Below are positions 11,248 through 21,689 of a stretch of DNA of 64,000 nt, piece after piece (positions within the stretch are counted from its first letter, which is position 1; each line of letters opens with the position of its first letter). The translations under genes and the position numbers were made by a program. The DNA is from Euonymus europaeus. Lineage: Eukaryota; Streptophyta; Magnoliopsida; Celastrales; Celastraceae. The stretch is from assembly GCA_963580455.1 (NCBI GenBank), contig OY756966.1, forward strand, positions 19,409,001 to 19,473,000, given 5' to 3'. The notes beneath the pieces were generated by a model that made no database searches, had not been told where the DNA came from, and was given only the letters and a program-made list of their open reading frames with translations.

Positions 11248-12240
11248 TCACCCTTCTAAGTGGCTGGAAAATGGATCGTGTAATGAAGTTTCCTCCACCG
11301 TGTGCGCTTGAAACCCATCATAGAATGGTTTCAGTCTATGCCCGTTAACCTTGAAAACCTTATCAGTGGCTAAACTTTTAACTTCAACTGCACCATGAGG
11401 AAACACATTAGTAACAATGAAAGGACCAAGCCAACGAGAACGTAACTTACCAGGCATAAGCTTTAAGCGCGAGTTATACAACAACACCTTTTGCCCGACC
11501 ACAAATTGCTTCCGTATAATCAACTTATCATGAATTGCCTTGGTCTTGTCTTTGTAAATCCTTGAGTTCTCATAGGCTTCCAAATGTATCTCTTCCAATT
11601 CTTGCAGCAGCAATTTCCTCTCCACTCTTGCCGCTTACAAGTCCATATTGCGACATTTTACAGCCCAAAAAGCTTTGTGCTCCAATTCGACAGGTAGATG
11701 ACATGTCTTCCCAAAGATCAACCTATATGGAGACATCCTAAGTGGTGTCTTATATGCTGTTCTGTAGGCCCAGAGAGCATCATCAAGCCTTAAACTCCAA
11801 TCCTTCCTATTCGGCCTAACCATCTTCTCTAAAATGGATTAGATTTCTTGGTTAGACACTTCAGCTTGGCCGTTCGTTTGGGGATGATAAGGAGTGGATG
11901 TCTTATAAAGAACACCATATTTCTTTAGCAATGCATCAATTGTTCAGTTGCAAAAATGAGTCCCCTGATCGCTGATCATTGATGTCGGAATCCCAAATCT
12001 CCTAAAAATGTTAGCTTTGATAAAACCTGAAACAGCTTTGGAATCATCAGTTTTGGTGACCTTTGCCTCCACCCATTTGGACACGTAATCAATAGCAAGT
12101 ATGATATATGCAAATCCAAAAGAAGATGGGAATGGGCCCTTAAAATCGATGCCCCAAATATCAAAAATCCCACAAGCAAGAATGGGGGTTCGGAACATCT
12201 CATTCCTACGAGTCAAACTTCATGTTCTTTGGAATGGTTC
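11248..12240 (-). pseudogene. Athila integrase, broken
   Basis: Integrase core in three frame-separated pieces: 12,216-11,944, 11,823-11,635 and 11,625-11,248. Visible catalytic landmarks are FDIWGIDFKGPFP (first Asp), MISDQGTHFCN (second Asp) and [18 protein letters not shown] (Glu), so the D,D,E set can be read across a frame break. A conserved tail follows: [19 protein letters not shown], then [19 protein letters not shown] and [12 protein letters not shown], which is normal for Athila integrase C-termini without a chromodomain. In-frame stops lie between the pieces. In a live element this enzyme would insert the cDNA into chromosomal DNA. Confidence 0.85.
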
Positions 12241-12447
12241 ACAATTCTTGCAAAGCATATAAGCATCATGAAAAAGTGTTGGGCCAATAAAATCCACTAT
12301 CTAAACTTTCCTAGCTATTCTCTTGGGTCCAAAATGATCTCCACAAGCCTACACATGGCAGAATGTAAGGATTGAAAAAATTTCAGAATCAGGAACACAC
12401 CGTCTAATAATTTGATCTGAACAAATTCTCCACAAATATAGGTCATC

Positions 12448-13452
12448 CTATACATAATATTTCGCCTCACACTTAATTTTATCTTTCTTGGCCCGAGTCA
12501 AATCATCAGGTAGAATATGAGCAACCAAGTAATTTACTATATCAGCATACCAAGGAATCATACCTTTTACGGCAAACAAGTGCTCATCAGAAAAGAATTC
12601 TTGTAGAGGTTCAGCGTCTTCTTCTATCATTACTCGGCTCAAATAGTCAACAACCAGGTTCTCGGATCCCTTCTTATCTTTGATCTCAAGCTCTAATTCT
12701 TGCAAAAGAAGAATCCATCTAATTAGTCGTGGTTTAGATTCCTTCCTTCCTAGGAGGTGCTTCAAAGCTGCATGGTCAGAAAATACAATCACTTTAAAAC
12801 CAAGCAAATATGATCGAAATTTATCTAATGCAAATACAATGGCTAAAAGCTCCTTTTCAGTTGTAGAATAATCGCATTGGGCCGAATTGAGTGCTCGGGA
12901 TGCGTAATATATCACATGAGATTGCTTGTCAAGTTGCTGTCCTAGCACTGCTCCTACAGCGTACTTGTTGGCATCACACAGAATCCAATTAGGTGACTGA
13001 ATTATCGGAGTGGTTATCAATACAGTTTTTAGCTTATCAAAAGCCTCCTTGCATTCCTGATTGAACTCAAAAGGCACTTCTTTTTGCAAAAGTCTAGACA
13101 ATGGCAAAGCAATTCTTGAGAAGTCCTTCATAAATCTACGATAAAAGCCTGCATGACCACAAAGAGAATGCACTTCTCGCACATTGGTGGGGTAGGGTAA
13201 GTGTACAATTAAATCAATATTAGCTTTATCAACTTCAATACCCTTCTCTAAAATAACATGACCCAAAACAATTCCTTGTTTTACCATAAAATGACATTTT
13301 TCAAAGTTCAAAACAAGGTTTGTCCCAATGCACTGATCTAACACACACCCCAAATTATCCAAACAAGCATCAAAAGAATCACCATAAACAGTAAAATCAT
13401 CCATAAATACTTCAATGCACTTTTCTATTAAATCATAAAAAATACTCATCAT
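12448..13452 (-). pseudogene. Athila RT C-terminus and RNase H
   Basis: An uninterrupted 334-codon stretch. It begins in the RT palm just before the catalytic motif [11 protein letters not shown] (the YxDD box in FMDD form), then runs through [16 protein letters not shown] and [14 protein letters not shown]. RNase H follows from [17 protein letters not shown] (first Asp), [19 protein letters not shown] (Glu) and [14 protein letters not shown] (second Asp), ending with VVDYLSRV. It is separated from the upstream RT part by a stop at 13,453. RNase H would remove the RNA strand during reverse transcription. Confidence 0.9.
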
Positions 13453-14034
13453 TCATCTTTGAAATGTTCTTGGTGCATTGGAAAGTCCGAATGACATTCT
13501 TCTAAATGCAAATGTCCCAAATGGACATGTAAATGTGGTTTTTGCTTTGTCCTCAAGTGCAATGACAACTTGGTTATAACCCAAATAACCGTCAAGGAAA
13601 CAGTAGAAAGACTTACCTGCTAATTGTTCCAATATTTGATCGATGAATATAAGAATGAAATCATCTTTCCTTGTCAGGGCATTCAACTTGCGGCAGTCGA
13701 TACACATCCTCCATCCACTTTGGACTCTTGTTGGAATGAGCTCATTATTTTGGTTTTTGATAACTATCACTCCAGATTTCTTTGGGACTACTTGTACCGG
13801 ACTAACCCAAGCGCTATCGGAGATCCAATAAATTATTCAAGCATCCAAAAGCTTGAAATTTTCCTTCATGACCACCTCTTTCATGACAGAATTTAGTCTC
13901 CATCCAATTGTTATTTTATGGTCCCGTAACACTCTAATCAGCCTCTCTTCTTTATCTCCTAAATGGACATATTTGAGGTGTTCAGGTAAAGGTTTCAGCT
14001 CCAAAACGGGCGCCTGCAAAACAGAAGGTAACAA
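13453..14034 (-). pseudogene. Athila RT N-terminal half, broken
   Basis: Fingers and palm of reverse transcriptase in two frames: 14,034-13,837 (LELKPLPEHLKYVHLGD, the pre-RT linker) and 13,770-13,453 (GWRMCIDCRKLNALTRKDD, FYCFLDGYLGYNQVVIA, TTFTCPFGTFAFRRMSFGL). A frame break separates them and a stop follows QR. The catalytic FMDD lies in the next piece (12,448-13,452). Confidence 0.85.
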
Positions 14035-14070
14035 CTTTGAGTGTGAAGGTGCTAATTGATTTTTGAAAAT

Positions 14071-14955
14071 TCAAACCTTTGTGGAACTGGAGGTAATGAT
14101 TCCAGTTCCATAATTGTCTCCTCCATATTTCATTGTCCATTGTGTCTCAGATTTGCTTAAATCTTGTGTAAGCACCGCTTCCAACTCATCCCCATTCAAT
14201 TCGAAAGCTTCCCGCACAAATACATCAATCAGATCAAGACAAAATAAAGAATGAGTGTCATTGGGGTATTTCATAGCTTCAAAGATATTAAATTTCACAA
14301 CTTCTCCTTCAAATTCCATGGTAAGGGTACCAGCAAGAACATCAATTTTTATGTTGGCCGTTTTAAGAAAAGGTCTTCCTAACAAAATTGGGGCAGGATT
14401 AGAGGAACCACTATCCTCCATATTGAGTATGTAAAAATCAGCTGGAAAAATCAACTCATCTACCTGCACCAAAACATTTTCAACTACCCCTTCGGGGTAT
14501 GCATTAGAACGGTCAGCTAATTGAATAATCACTCTTGTTTCTTTCAACGGACCTAGCTTTAATGATGCATAAATTGATTGCGGCATGACATTAATAGATG
14601 CACCTAAATCTAACATGGCACATTCAAATTTTGTTTTCCCAATTATACAAGGAATCGTAAACATACCTGGGTCCTTTTGTTTTGGAGGTAACCTATGCTG
14701 AATCATCACAGACACATTCTCCCCCACCTTAACTTTCTCATCACTCCTTAATTCCCTCTTCGTAGTGCACAATTCCTTCATAAATTTTGCATACTTTGGA
14801 ACTTGTTTTATAGCGTCTAGTAACGGTATGTTGACTTCAACCTTTCGGAAAGTCTCCAGGATTTCTTTCTCTTGTTGTTCCTTCTTGGAAATGATCAACC
14901 TACTAGGAAAAGGTAGAGGTTTATAGAAATTATGTACAATTGGTTGAGAAATCAC
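14071..14955 (-). pseudogene. Athila protease region
   Basis: A 294-codon open stretch carrying the pre-protease segment (KYAKFMKELCTTKREL) and the aspartic protease. The active site region reads CAMLDLGASINVMP at about 14,625-14,580. The Athila protease usually shows D-L/S-G-A/S here, so the catalytic Asp-x-Gly is kept. PILLGRPFLKTANIKIDV, the flap and C-terminal protease motif, follows. The protease would cut the gag-pol polyprotein. A frame break separates it from gag. Confidence 0.85.
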
Positions 14956-14956
14956 C

Positions 14957-16363
14957 TTAGACGAAATCTCTCTCCTTAAAATTCCCGGCCTCCTTCTCTA
15001 CTTCATCTTGTTTGGCCGAAATTTCTCTCCCACTTCGCAAAGTGATAGCACTTGCATTTTCTCGAGGATTAATGATTGTTTCCCGCTGAAATTGTTGAGT
15101 GTTAGTAGCCAATGCTTTAACAATTTCATCAAGTGCCATACTTGAACTTGGCAGCTGTGCCGCTGGTTGTTGCCTTGGTGGATAAGGAAATTGGAAACCA
15201 TTCTAAGTGGCTGCTGGATTGCCATAGCTCAAATTTGGATGTTTAAATCCTGGTATATAAGTGTTGGGGTACTGATTTCATTGAGGTTGCCCTAGGAAGC
15301 CTCCTATTGCATTAGCTTGTTGTGCTAAGTCTTCCTCTTGTAAAGTGGGACACATATCTATTAGGTGACTAGCCATCATACAAATACCACACAATTTTGC
15401 TGCTTGCAAAAATCCTACAACCATTTGTCTCACCAAAGAAGTCAAATCAGAAATTTGGCGTTCTATATTCAAAGTACTTACCTCATTAACTTGCTTGGTT
15501 GGGTGCTCTATTCTTGTTCCAAATTGTTGTGAATTGGCTGCCATATTTGCAATAAAACTCCATGCAGCTGCTGGTGTTTTATCTACTAATGCTCCTCCGC
15601 TGGCCGCATCAATCATGTTTCTATCCATTAGTAGCAACCCCTCATAGAAGTACTAGATCAAAAGTTGTTCAGAAATTTGATGATGTGCGCAACTCGTGCA
15701 CAACTTTTTGAAACGCTCCCAATACTCATATAGAGTTTCTCCACTCAGTTGGCGTATGCCACATATGTCCTTCCTTATACTAGCAGCTCGTGATGCATAA
15801 AAGAATTTCTCCAAGAAAGAACGCTTCATCTCATTCCAAGAATTGATGGAACGGAAAGGCAAATCATAGAGCCAATCTTTTGCCGAATCTGCTAAGGAAA
15901 AGGGAAAAGCACGTAACTTGACTTATTCCTCTGTAATATTTTGTGGTTTCATGCTTGAGCACACCACATGAAATTCCTTCAAATGTTTGTGAGGATCTTC
16001 ACTTGCAAGACCATGAAAAGTAGGCAAAAGATTAATTAATCATGATTTCAACTCAAATGCAACAGTTAATTCAGGAAATTCAATACATAAAGGTTGTTCG
16101 TTTAAAGCAGGCGCAACCAATTGCTTTAGAGTCTGAGCATTCACAGCCATGGTTTGTTCCTCAGATTCAATGTTTTCCTCCGATTCTGGATCACTATGTG
16201 AACTATGAGAAATCGAATCCAACTCTATGTCGCTTCTAGAAGAAACATTTGTTGAATAAGGATTGGATGCTTGAGCTTGACTACGATCCCTCATTATTTT
16301 GCAAACTGTTCTTTCAAGTTCCGAATTGAATTCTAATTCACCAAAGTGAGAAGATCTGGTCAT
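14957..16363 (-). pseudogene. Athila gag, broken
   Basis: Capsid-like gag in several pieces: 16,363-16,040, 15,862-15,653, 15,637-15,278 and 15,139-14,957. Landmarks are LKQLVAPALNEQPLCIEFP near the N-terminus, SWNEMKRSFLEKFFYASRAA, LSGETLYEYWERFKKLC, then a cysteine-bearing AAKLCGICMMASHLIDMCP in the nucleocapsid-like position, and ENASAITLRSGREI near the C-terminus. Order and spacing match Athila gag, which would package the RNA into virus-like particles. Several stops and frameshifts make it non-functional. Confidence 0.8.
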
Positions 16364-16691
16364 AGACTGAAAGAAAAACTAATCAAGGCAGCATAATAGA
16401 AGTGAACCAAACAAGTGAAGATTATGCTCAAAATCATAAAATGGTTCAAAACCCTATAAAACGATGTTTTTTTGGCTTCGAAAGGGTGGGGCTTGTTGGT
16501 CTATAGATCACAAGACTTTATCAAAAGGTTGTTTCCTTCAGAGAGATATAGACTTGCCCCCTATTTCCACTGCAAAACTGCTCGTAGTGTATTTTGCCTA
16601 GCTGATGACCTTCATTCACCATAAAGATTAGTGTTCACAATGTTAATCGAAAAATAAAAAATGTCAATACACAAAATTCAATCACAGTTGG
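16364..16691 (-). other. 5' untranslated leader of the Athila element
   Basis: Noncoding stretch between gag and the PBS on the minus strand. Nothing else was recognised. Confidence 0.5.
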
Positions 16692-16709
16692 TCCCCGGCA
16701 ATGGAGCCA
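16692..16709 (-). promoter_or_regulatory. primer binding site, tRNA-Asp type
   Basis: Minus strand reads TGGCTCCATTGCCGGGGA, two mismatches from the PBS commonly used by Athila elements (TGGCGCCGTTGCCGGGGA), which pairs with the 3' end of tRNA-Asp. It lies 5 bp from the inner end of the 5' LTR. This fixes the element's orientation. Confidence 0.85.
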
Positions 16710-16714
16710 AATTT

Positions 16715-18171
16715 TGATGTGTGCCCAGCGCGTCAAAAATAATAATTACCTTACCCTATAACCTATCTGGTAGAAGTGATGAGTAAAGGTCGATCCTCAG
16801 AGACCAAAGTGACAAATTCAATGGTTAACGTGCCTAAGAAAAAATGGGGGGTTTGTTTGTTTTCAATCTAATTCAACTAGAATGTAAGAATGAGCAAGAA
16901 ATTAGAGAAAATATGAAGTAACAACCTTCGGGTCAAGGAAAATTGAACAACCAATAGATGGATTCATCATAGACTCTCAAGAGACACATTCAACATCGAA
17001 ACACTTAGGCAAATTTATCCACAAGGAAGATAAATCATAATCTCCAATCAGTTATTAAAGTGAACTCAGCATCCACAATTAATTATTGCTATCAATCGAA
17101 TTGGTATTAAGCAATCCCCTTCCTATCAATAACAGCATTCAGTTCTATGGAGAAGCTAAAGCTGAACAATAATTTATCAAGCGAAAATCATTTAATTCAT
17201 CCCGTAATTTTCCTTAAGCATACAATGAAAACTTGGATCATAATCACGCTACCCAATTGCTACTCTAACCAAGCAACACTACAATTTCGTATCATGCACT
17301 TAGTCTAGCATTCAACCACACAAATTAATCAATTAATTCATGCAATCATCAACAAGAACAACAGAAAACTATGGATATTCGAATCAAGAATGATAATAAA
17401 TATAAAGAGTTGAGTCTCAAAATCACATGAATTGAAATCAAATCCCTTGAACCAAAGAAATAAACTAGCCAACCATTGTGCGAAGAAAAACCTATATGCT
17501 ATTCAAAATCCTATGCTTCTCTCCCTTTGTCTTCTGGCCTCAACCGTCCCCCTTATTAAGAACCAGTACCCCCTCGCGTCTCCTAAACACAACTCAATAA
17601 AGAGTACCAAAATCAATCAGTTTCCTTAACTTCTTAGGAAACACAAGTCCATTCTGATCTTCTATCTTAATTATAGGCTATACGGCACATTTTCGGGACT
17701 GGAACCCTTCATAAACATTGTAGCTCCAGATGTTTAGATAATTATGGGCTTTTGAATCACTCGATTTAGATATCAGACGCATAAGTTATGGCCTTCAAAA
17801 GTCCGGTCCGCAGAAAGGAATCTTGCTTCCGATAGGACTTCCGGACGGGACTTCAGACCAACGATTTATGGCCCAAACGTACTCCCATTTGTGTGAACCA
17901 GCACTTCCTGGAAATCTTGAGATATCCTCTAAAAGTATGTTGAATATTGCATCTCATTCCATCAGCTCCTTCTACCTCATAACCTACAAAGCATCCAAGA
18001 AGGTCTCAAGTACAATAATCTTGGAAATTCCACTTTTAAACACACTTTATTACCATTCCTCCACTGATGTCCTTCACATAAAATATAATAAAAAACAACC
18101 CCGTAAGACACAATATTGAATGATTTGACAATATAAAAGGAATGTAAATATGTAGAAATATGATCACATCA
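16715..18171 (-). mobile_element. 5' LTR of the minus-strand Athila element
   Basis: The plus strand starts TGATGTGTGCCCAGCGCG beside the PBS and ends GATCACATCA, giving perfect 7-bp inverted ends (TGATGTG/CACATCA) and a length of 1,457 bp. The outer end is less sure because the flanking copia RT motif also reads GGATGATGTG on the minus strand; an alternative end is near 18,115. No second copy was found at the other side of the element. Confidence 0.6.
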
Positions 18172-18640
18172 TCCACATAGATAGACACGATAATTTTCTT
18201 CCCATTTTATCCTTGCTTGACATAGAGAGTGCTTTCACTTTCACTTTTGTTGAATCCCTGACTAAAAAAATAGTTTTCTATTTTGCTATACGAAGCCCAA
18301 GGGGCTTGTTTGATCCTATACAAGGCCTCTGACTTATGTTCTAAGAACACCCAGCTTATTCGGGAAAAATCATCAACAAACGGTAAGAAATATCTGTTAC
18401 TTGTTGGTGACACTATGCACATGGATGGACAGACATCTGTGTTAACAAGTTCCAAACACTCTATGGCTCTCTAAATTGCATCATTGTGAAAAAGATTTCT
18501 CTTAAATTTCCCTTATATGCAGCTACTACAAGTCTGATTCGTGATAACAAACTTAGGCAAATCATCAACCAAGTTTTGACTCTGTATTTTCTTCAAATTC
18601 TAACAGCTTAAGTGCTCAAGTCGTTGATGCCAGACAAATG
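18172..18640 (-). pseudogene. copia integrase-RT deletion junction
   Basis: Minus-strand reading shows the GAG-pre-integrase tail near 18,640-18,480 and then the start of the integrase core (VNTDVCPSM...NRYFLPFVDDFSRISWVF, with LEHKSEA). This is joined in frame to late RT (LYRIKQAPWASYSKIENYF, then FNKSESESTLYVKQG and IVSIYVD). Most of integrase and the first half of RT are therefore missing. The RT catalytic YVDD is reached just where the Athila LTR begins. The element cannot encode functional pol. Confidence 0.75.
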
Positions 18641-18689
18641 TGTCCTCCATTGAGACATTCATAGAAAATTCAATTTGTTTGGAGACTAA

Positions 18690-19046
18690 CTATGGCTCTG
18701 AAAAATTGAGTATGAAACTCCTTTTCCCTTGCATTGCCACAGTCACCACAAGTCTATTATCCTTGGTACGGTCAAATATTTCACAGGTGGTTCCCTTGAA
18801 TACAAGAACGAAAATTCTCTCTATTAATTGACCCACACTAAGAAAATTTTCATCCAAGAGAGGAACATACATCACATCTCTGATAAGGTATTCACCTCGC
18901 ACAGCTTGCACTTGAACCGTGCCTTTCCCTTCTGCCCTTACAACCTCCCCATTCCCAAGCACTACATTTGTAGTAATTGATATATCCAATTTTTTGAATA
19001 GAGAGATGTTGGCAGTCATGTGATTACTTTCTCCAGAGTCAAGCAT
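18690..19046 (-). pseudogene. copia aspartic protease
   Basis: Open 118-codon stretch starting MLDSGESNHMTANISLF, with the Asp-Ser-Gly active site of copia proteases (usually WxxDSGAxxHM). VVLGNGEVVRAEGKGTVQ and LIRDVMYVPLLDENFLSVG follow, the expected protease body and link to the GAG-pre-integrase domain. In the family it cleaves the polyprotein. Flanking frames are broken. Confidence 0.85.
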
Positions 19047-19133
19047 CTAAGATAAATCTTGGGATTCACGTGACGACAAACTGGCCATGAAAAGAAAATC
19101 TTCATCATCAATCTCTTGAGCAAGATTTACCTG

Positions 19134-20033
19134 CTATTTTTCCTTTTCTTTTGCTCTACACTCCTTCAGAATATGGCCAATTTTACCAAAACCTCTACAA
19201 ACTGGTTGAAGCTTGTTCCAGTAGTGATCGTCCACATGCCCTTCCTTTTTACAGTGAGAACAAACAGGTTTAGTTTTGTTCCAACATGAGTCCCCAGTGT
19301 GTCCCTCCCTATTATAGTGAGAACAATGAGGCCTGGATCCTCCAGGTCTAGTCCATCTAGGTGTGCCAATCCCACTCTGTCTTTGATGTTCTTGAGCCAC
19401 ACCCATCTAAAATGCACTTTCAGATGTCTCAATATTGTAACTGTCAACGTTTCCAGATCTTTAGTTTTTTCCACAGTAGTGACTATGTTATTGTACCTAG
19501 GTGTAAGACTAATGATGATTGTTTCTATCACAAGCCTATCAGGCATATCTTCTCTACAGATTCTCCATCGCTTTAATAGTAATCCTTAATCAATTCTCCT
19601 TCCCTTATTGACAGATTCATCAACTCTCTTCGTAAGCTATACAATTTGACAACCCTAACCTTAGAGTGCCCTTGGTACTCAGCACTCAAAGTATCCCAAG
19701 CTTGTTTTGAACAATGAGCATTAGAAATGCGAGGAAAAATTCCCTTTTCCACTAAAGTCAAAATCACAAGCAAAGCAGTATTGTCTTGTTCAATTCATTT
19801 TGCTCAGCAATAGCCTTGCTGGACCTTTCTTTAGCAGTAGCCCCACTCCCTTTCTCTGGGGTGTCAAGACATAATAGACAAACGACTTCAATGTAAGTCC
19901 ACAGCCCTTTAGACTTGAAGTAACAATGAAGTATGGTGGACCAATAATTATACTCCTCACCTACAAAGACGGGTAGATTATTGGTGTGAGGGTCCGCTAG
20001 ATTGGACATAAAAACATCTCTGAATTTGTGCAC
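19134..20033 (-). pseudogene. copia gag with zinc knuckles
   Basis: Gag in overlapping frames. 20,033-19,764 holds VFVGEEYNYWSTILHCYFKS, like the N-terminal copia gag motif YxxWxxxM. 19,773-19,573 holds CSKQAWDTLSAEYQGHSKVR and LRRELMNLSIREGE, typical of the UBN2-type gag domain. 19,406-19,134 holds Cys/His knuckles (CSHYNREGHTGDSC, CSHCKKEGHVDDHY, CRGFGKIGHILKEC), of which only the first keeps all four C/H ligands clearly. Several frameshifts are present. The gag would form the particle shell and bind RNA. Confidence 0.8.
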
Positions 20034-20076
20034 AAAAATTATAGATAAACACCAGTAAAGTTTCCCTTTGATCTTG

Positions 20077-20088
20077 CCTCTGATACCA
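20077..20088 (-). promoter_or_regulatory. primer binding site, initiator tRNA-Met type
   Basis: Minus strand reads TGGTATCAGAGG, the usual copia PBS complementary to the 3' end of initiator tRNA-Met, directly next to the LTR start at 20,089. Confidence 0.85.
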
Positions 20089-20460
20089 TGTTTTAGATCT
20101 CACAACACAGGTAAGTAAGTTGAGAGTAGTGAAGAAGACAAAGATGCACAATCATTCATACAAAATATTCATAATAGGTTATAGACCAAAGACATGAAAG
20201 AGGCGGAACATAAACAACCCTGGGAAGGAAAATGACATAGTTTTGGTATATAATAAAAGGACACCACACAACACTAACGAGAGAAATAACAATAGAATTT
20301 TAACAGTTCCATCATTTTCCCTCTGGCAATAGCTCTTGTTGTTGCTTGAGAAGGTGATCAAAAAGCTACTAATGTCGGTGGGGTAACTTGAATAAGGGGT
20401 ACCTATTTCACGGTATGCTATATTATAAATATCCATAACAAAATTAATCATAATGTTACT
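20089..20460 (-). mobile_element. 5' LTR of the copia element
   Basis: The plus strand starts TGTTTTAGATCTCAC beside the PBS. On the minus strand a TATA-like ATTTATAATATAG (plus 20,415-20,430) lies near the outer end. The outer border is not resolved: CCATAACA at 20,440 and TACTGCA at 20,461 are both possible, and both leave a short U3. Confidence 0.5.
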
Positions 20461-20469
20461 GCACCTTTT

Positions 20470-20880
20470 TTGTTGAAACTAGAAGTAAGGAACTCCCGAC
20501 GCCTTTAGAAATATTATTTCTTGCCAAAGTAGAGAGCATGAACCATTCTCTTACACTATGATTAAACACGAGGATAATTTCAGTACCTCTTAAAGAGACT
20601 CCTGCAGGAATCCTTTTAGCAAGAATAATGGATTTGCTAATCTAAGCTTGACCAAGTTTCTTCTTTCTTCTGGGTTTAGGGACAGATTGTTTCCCTCTAC
20701 CTTCAAAGGCCTCAACTGCTTAGGCAATGAAAATGCTCCCATTAGTTATCACTTTAGACCAACCTGAAGGCCAAAACTTCTCAAATGACTTTGTAGCCAT
20801 GAAAGAAAAAGTGTCTTCATCCATTGTCACTACTTGGGATAATTGATGAGAGTATGTAAATAATGCCTTCATAAAAGTCT
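20470..20880 (-). pseudogene. unassigned minus-strand coding-like segment
   Basis: A minus-strand frame with few stops reads GWSKVITNGSIFIA, KRIPAGVSLRGTEIILVFN and HSVREWFMLSTLARNN. I do not recognise the family. It directly flanks the copia LTR and may be a fragment of an older element or captured gene. Confidence 0.25.
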
Positions 20881-20889
20881 TGGGAAGGC

Positions 20890-21127
20890 TGCAGGTCTAA
20901 TGTCAAAACTATAATTTGTTGCGACAAAACTAGAATGCAATAAGAAATTAGACACAAAGATTTACGTGGTTCGGCCAATAAAGTCTACTTCCACGGGAGC
21001 TCTTGCATTTTTCACTAGATGAATCTGCCGTACAATGTCCAAGTGCCAACTAGGGCATATATCAATAACCCTAGTATCTACCCAGTACAATGACAAAGAT
21101 ACCCTCATGCATAAAAATGCAGCCCAA
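20890..21127. mobile_element. copia LTR-like fragment
   Basis: Contains AAAGATTTACGTGGTTCGGC, a phrase common in minus-oriented copia LTRs, followed by ATATCAATAACCCTAG. There is no internal domain and the borders are unclear. Confidence 0.35.
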
Positions 21128-21530
21128 CTATATCGTACCATAGACCCATTAGAAAACTAGTTACTAATGGATAGGTTTGTGCTCCCAAATAAGCAACATC
21201 ACTTGCCCCTACTTGAGCGATGTGGGACTCTCAAGTGTGTAACACCACCACCCTTCCGTAACCAACGCCCACGCAGGTAGCCATTCCTGTGGAGCAAACA
21301 TGCTAGTAGCCACAGAGCTGTGCACGGGCCCATTGGCCAAAGCACGCACACACCAACACAAAATAGGCATAGGGTTAGGCCCATTGACCATAGGGTTAGG
21401 CTCTGATATGATTTGTTACACACCTAACTAACCATTAGAAAATCGGTTACTAATGGATAGCTTTGTGCTCCCAAATAAGCAACATCGCCTGCCCCTACTT
21501 GAGTGATGTGGGACTTGCAAGTGTGTAACA
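21128..21530 (-). mobile_element. TRIM (terminal-repeat retrotransposon in miniature)
   Basis: Two direct repeats of about 117 bp (21,128-21,244 and 21,414-21,530) share most of their sequence, including TACTAATGGATAG, TGCTCCCAAATAAGCAACAT and GATGTGGGACT. They flank about 170 bp of noncoding DNA. The right repeat runs TGTTACACAC to GTGTGTAACA. Minus-strand PBS-like GGCTCTGATA (plus 21,399-21,408) lies beside the right repeat, and a purine-rich GGAAGGGTGGTGG (minus strand) beside the left one. This is a minimal LTR-PBS-PPT-LTR layout with no coding capacity, dependent on other elements for movement. No target duplication was seen. Confidence 0.7.
21399..21411 (-). promoter_or_regulatory. PBS of the TRIM, initiator tRNA-Met type
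   Basis: The plus strand reads GGCTCTGATATGA against the complement of the usual PBS, GGCTCTGATACCA. It immediately precedes the right LTR at 21,414. Confidence 0.55.
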
Positions 21531-21689
21531 TCTTAGCCTGGAAATAAGGCACTGGTAAACCTTAAGTATACCTAAATTTTTGGGCAAACGTATTTGAGTT
21601 GTAAGTTTCCAATTGGAGATTAGGATTGTCTATAGTAAGAGGAAATAAACTAACACTCTCAGAAAGTAGTATAGAGAGGGTTGTGAATT

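Larger units (their letters stand above)
11187..18171 (-). mobile_element. Athila-type Ty3/gypsy element, 3' truncated
   Basis: Minus-strand element with, in transcription order, a 5' LTR (18,171-16,715), a tRNA-Asp-type PBS (16,709-16,692), gag, protease, RT, RNase H and integrase ending at about 11,248. The domain order and the sequence style (LKQLVAPALNEQPLCIEFP in gag, LGASINVMP in protease, [11 protein letters not shown] in RT) mark the Athila lineage. No 3' LTR is seen; the element stops at about 11,187 against a different solo LTR. Coding parts carry stops and frameshifts. It is inserted in a copia pol gene. Confidence 0.8.
18172..20460 (-). mobile_element. copia element fragment, internally deleted and interrupted
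   Basis: Minus-strand Ty1/copia element with LTR, initiator-Met PBS, gag, zinc knuckles, protease, a piece of the integrase region and a piece of RT. The pol part is truncated by the Athila LTR at 18,171, and no copia sequence was recognised on the far side of that insertion. Frame breaks and an internal deletion make it defective. Confidence 0.75.

Noticed and set aside
12680..12871. Plus-strand 63-codon frame
   Set aside because: Shadow of the Athila RNase H on the opposite strand.
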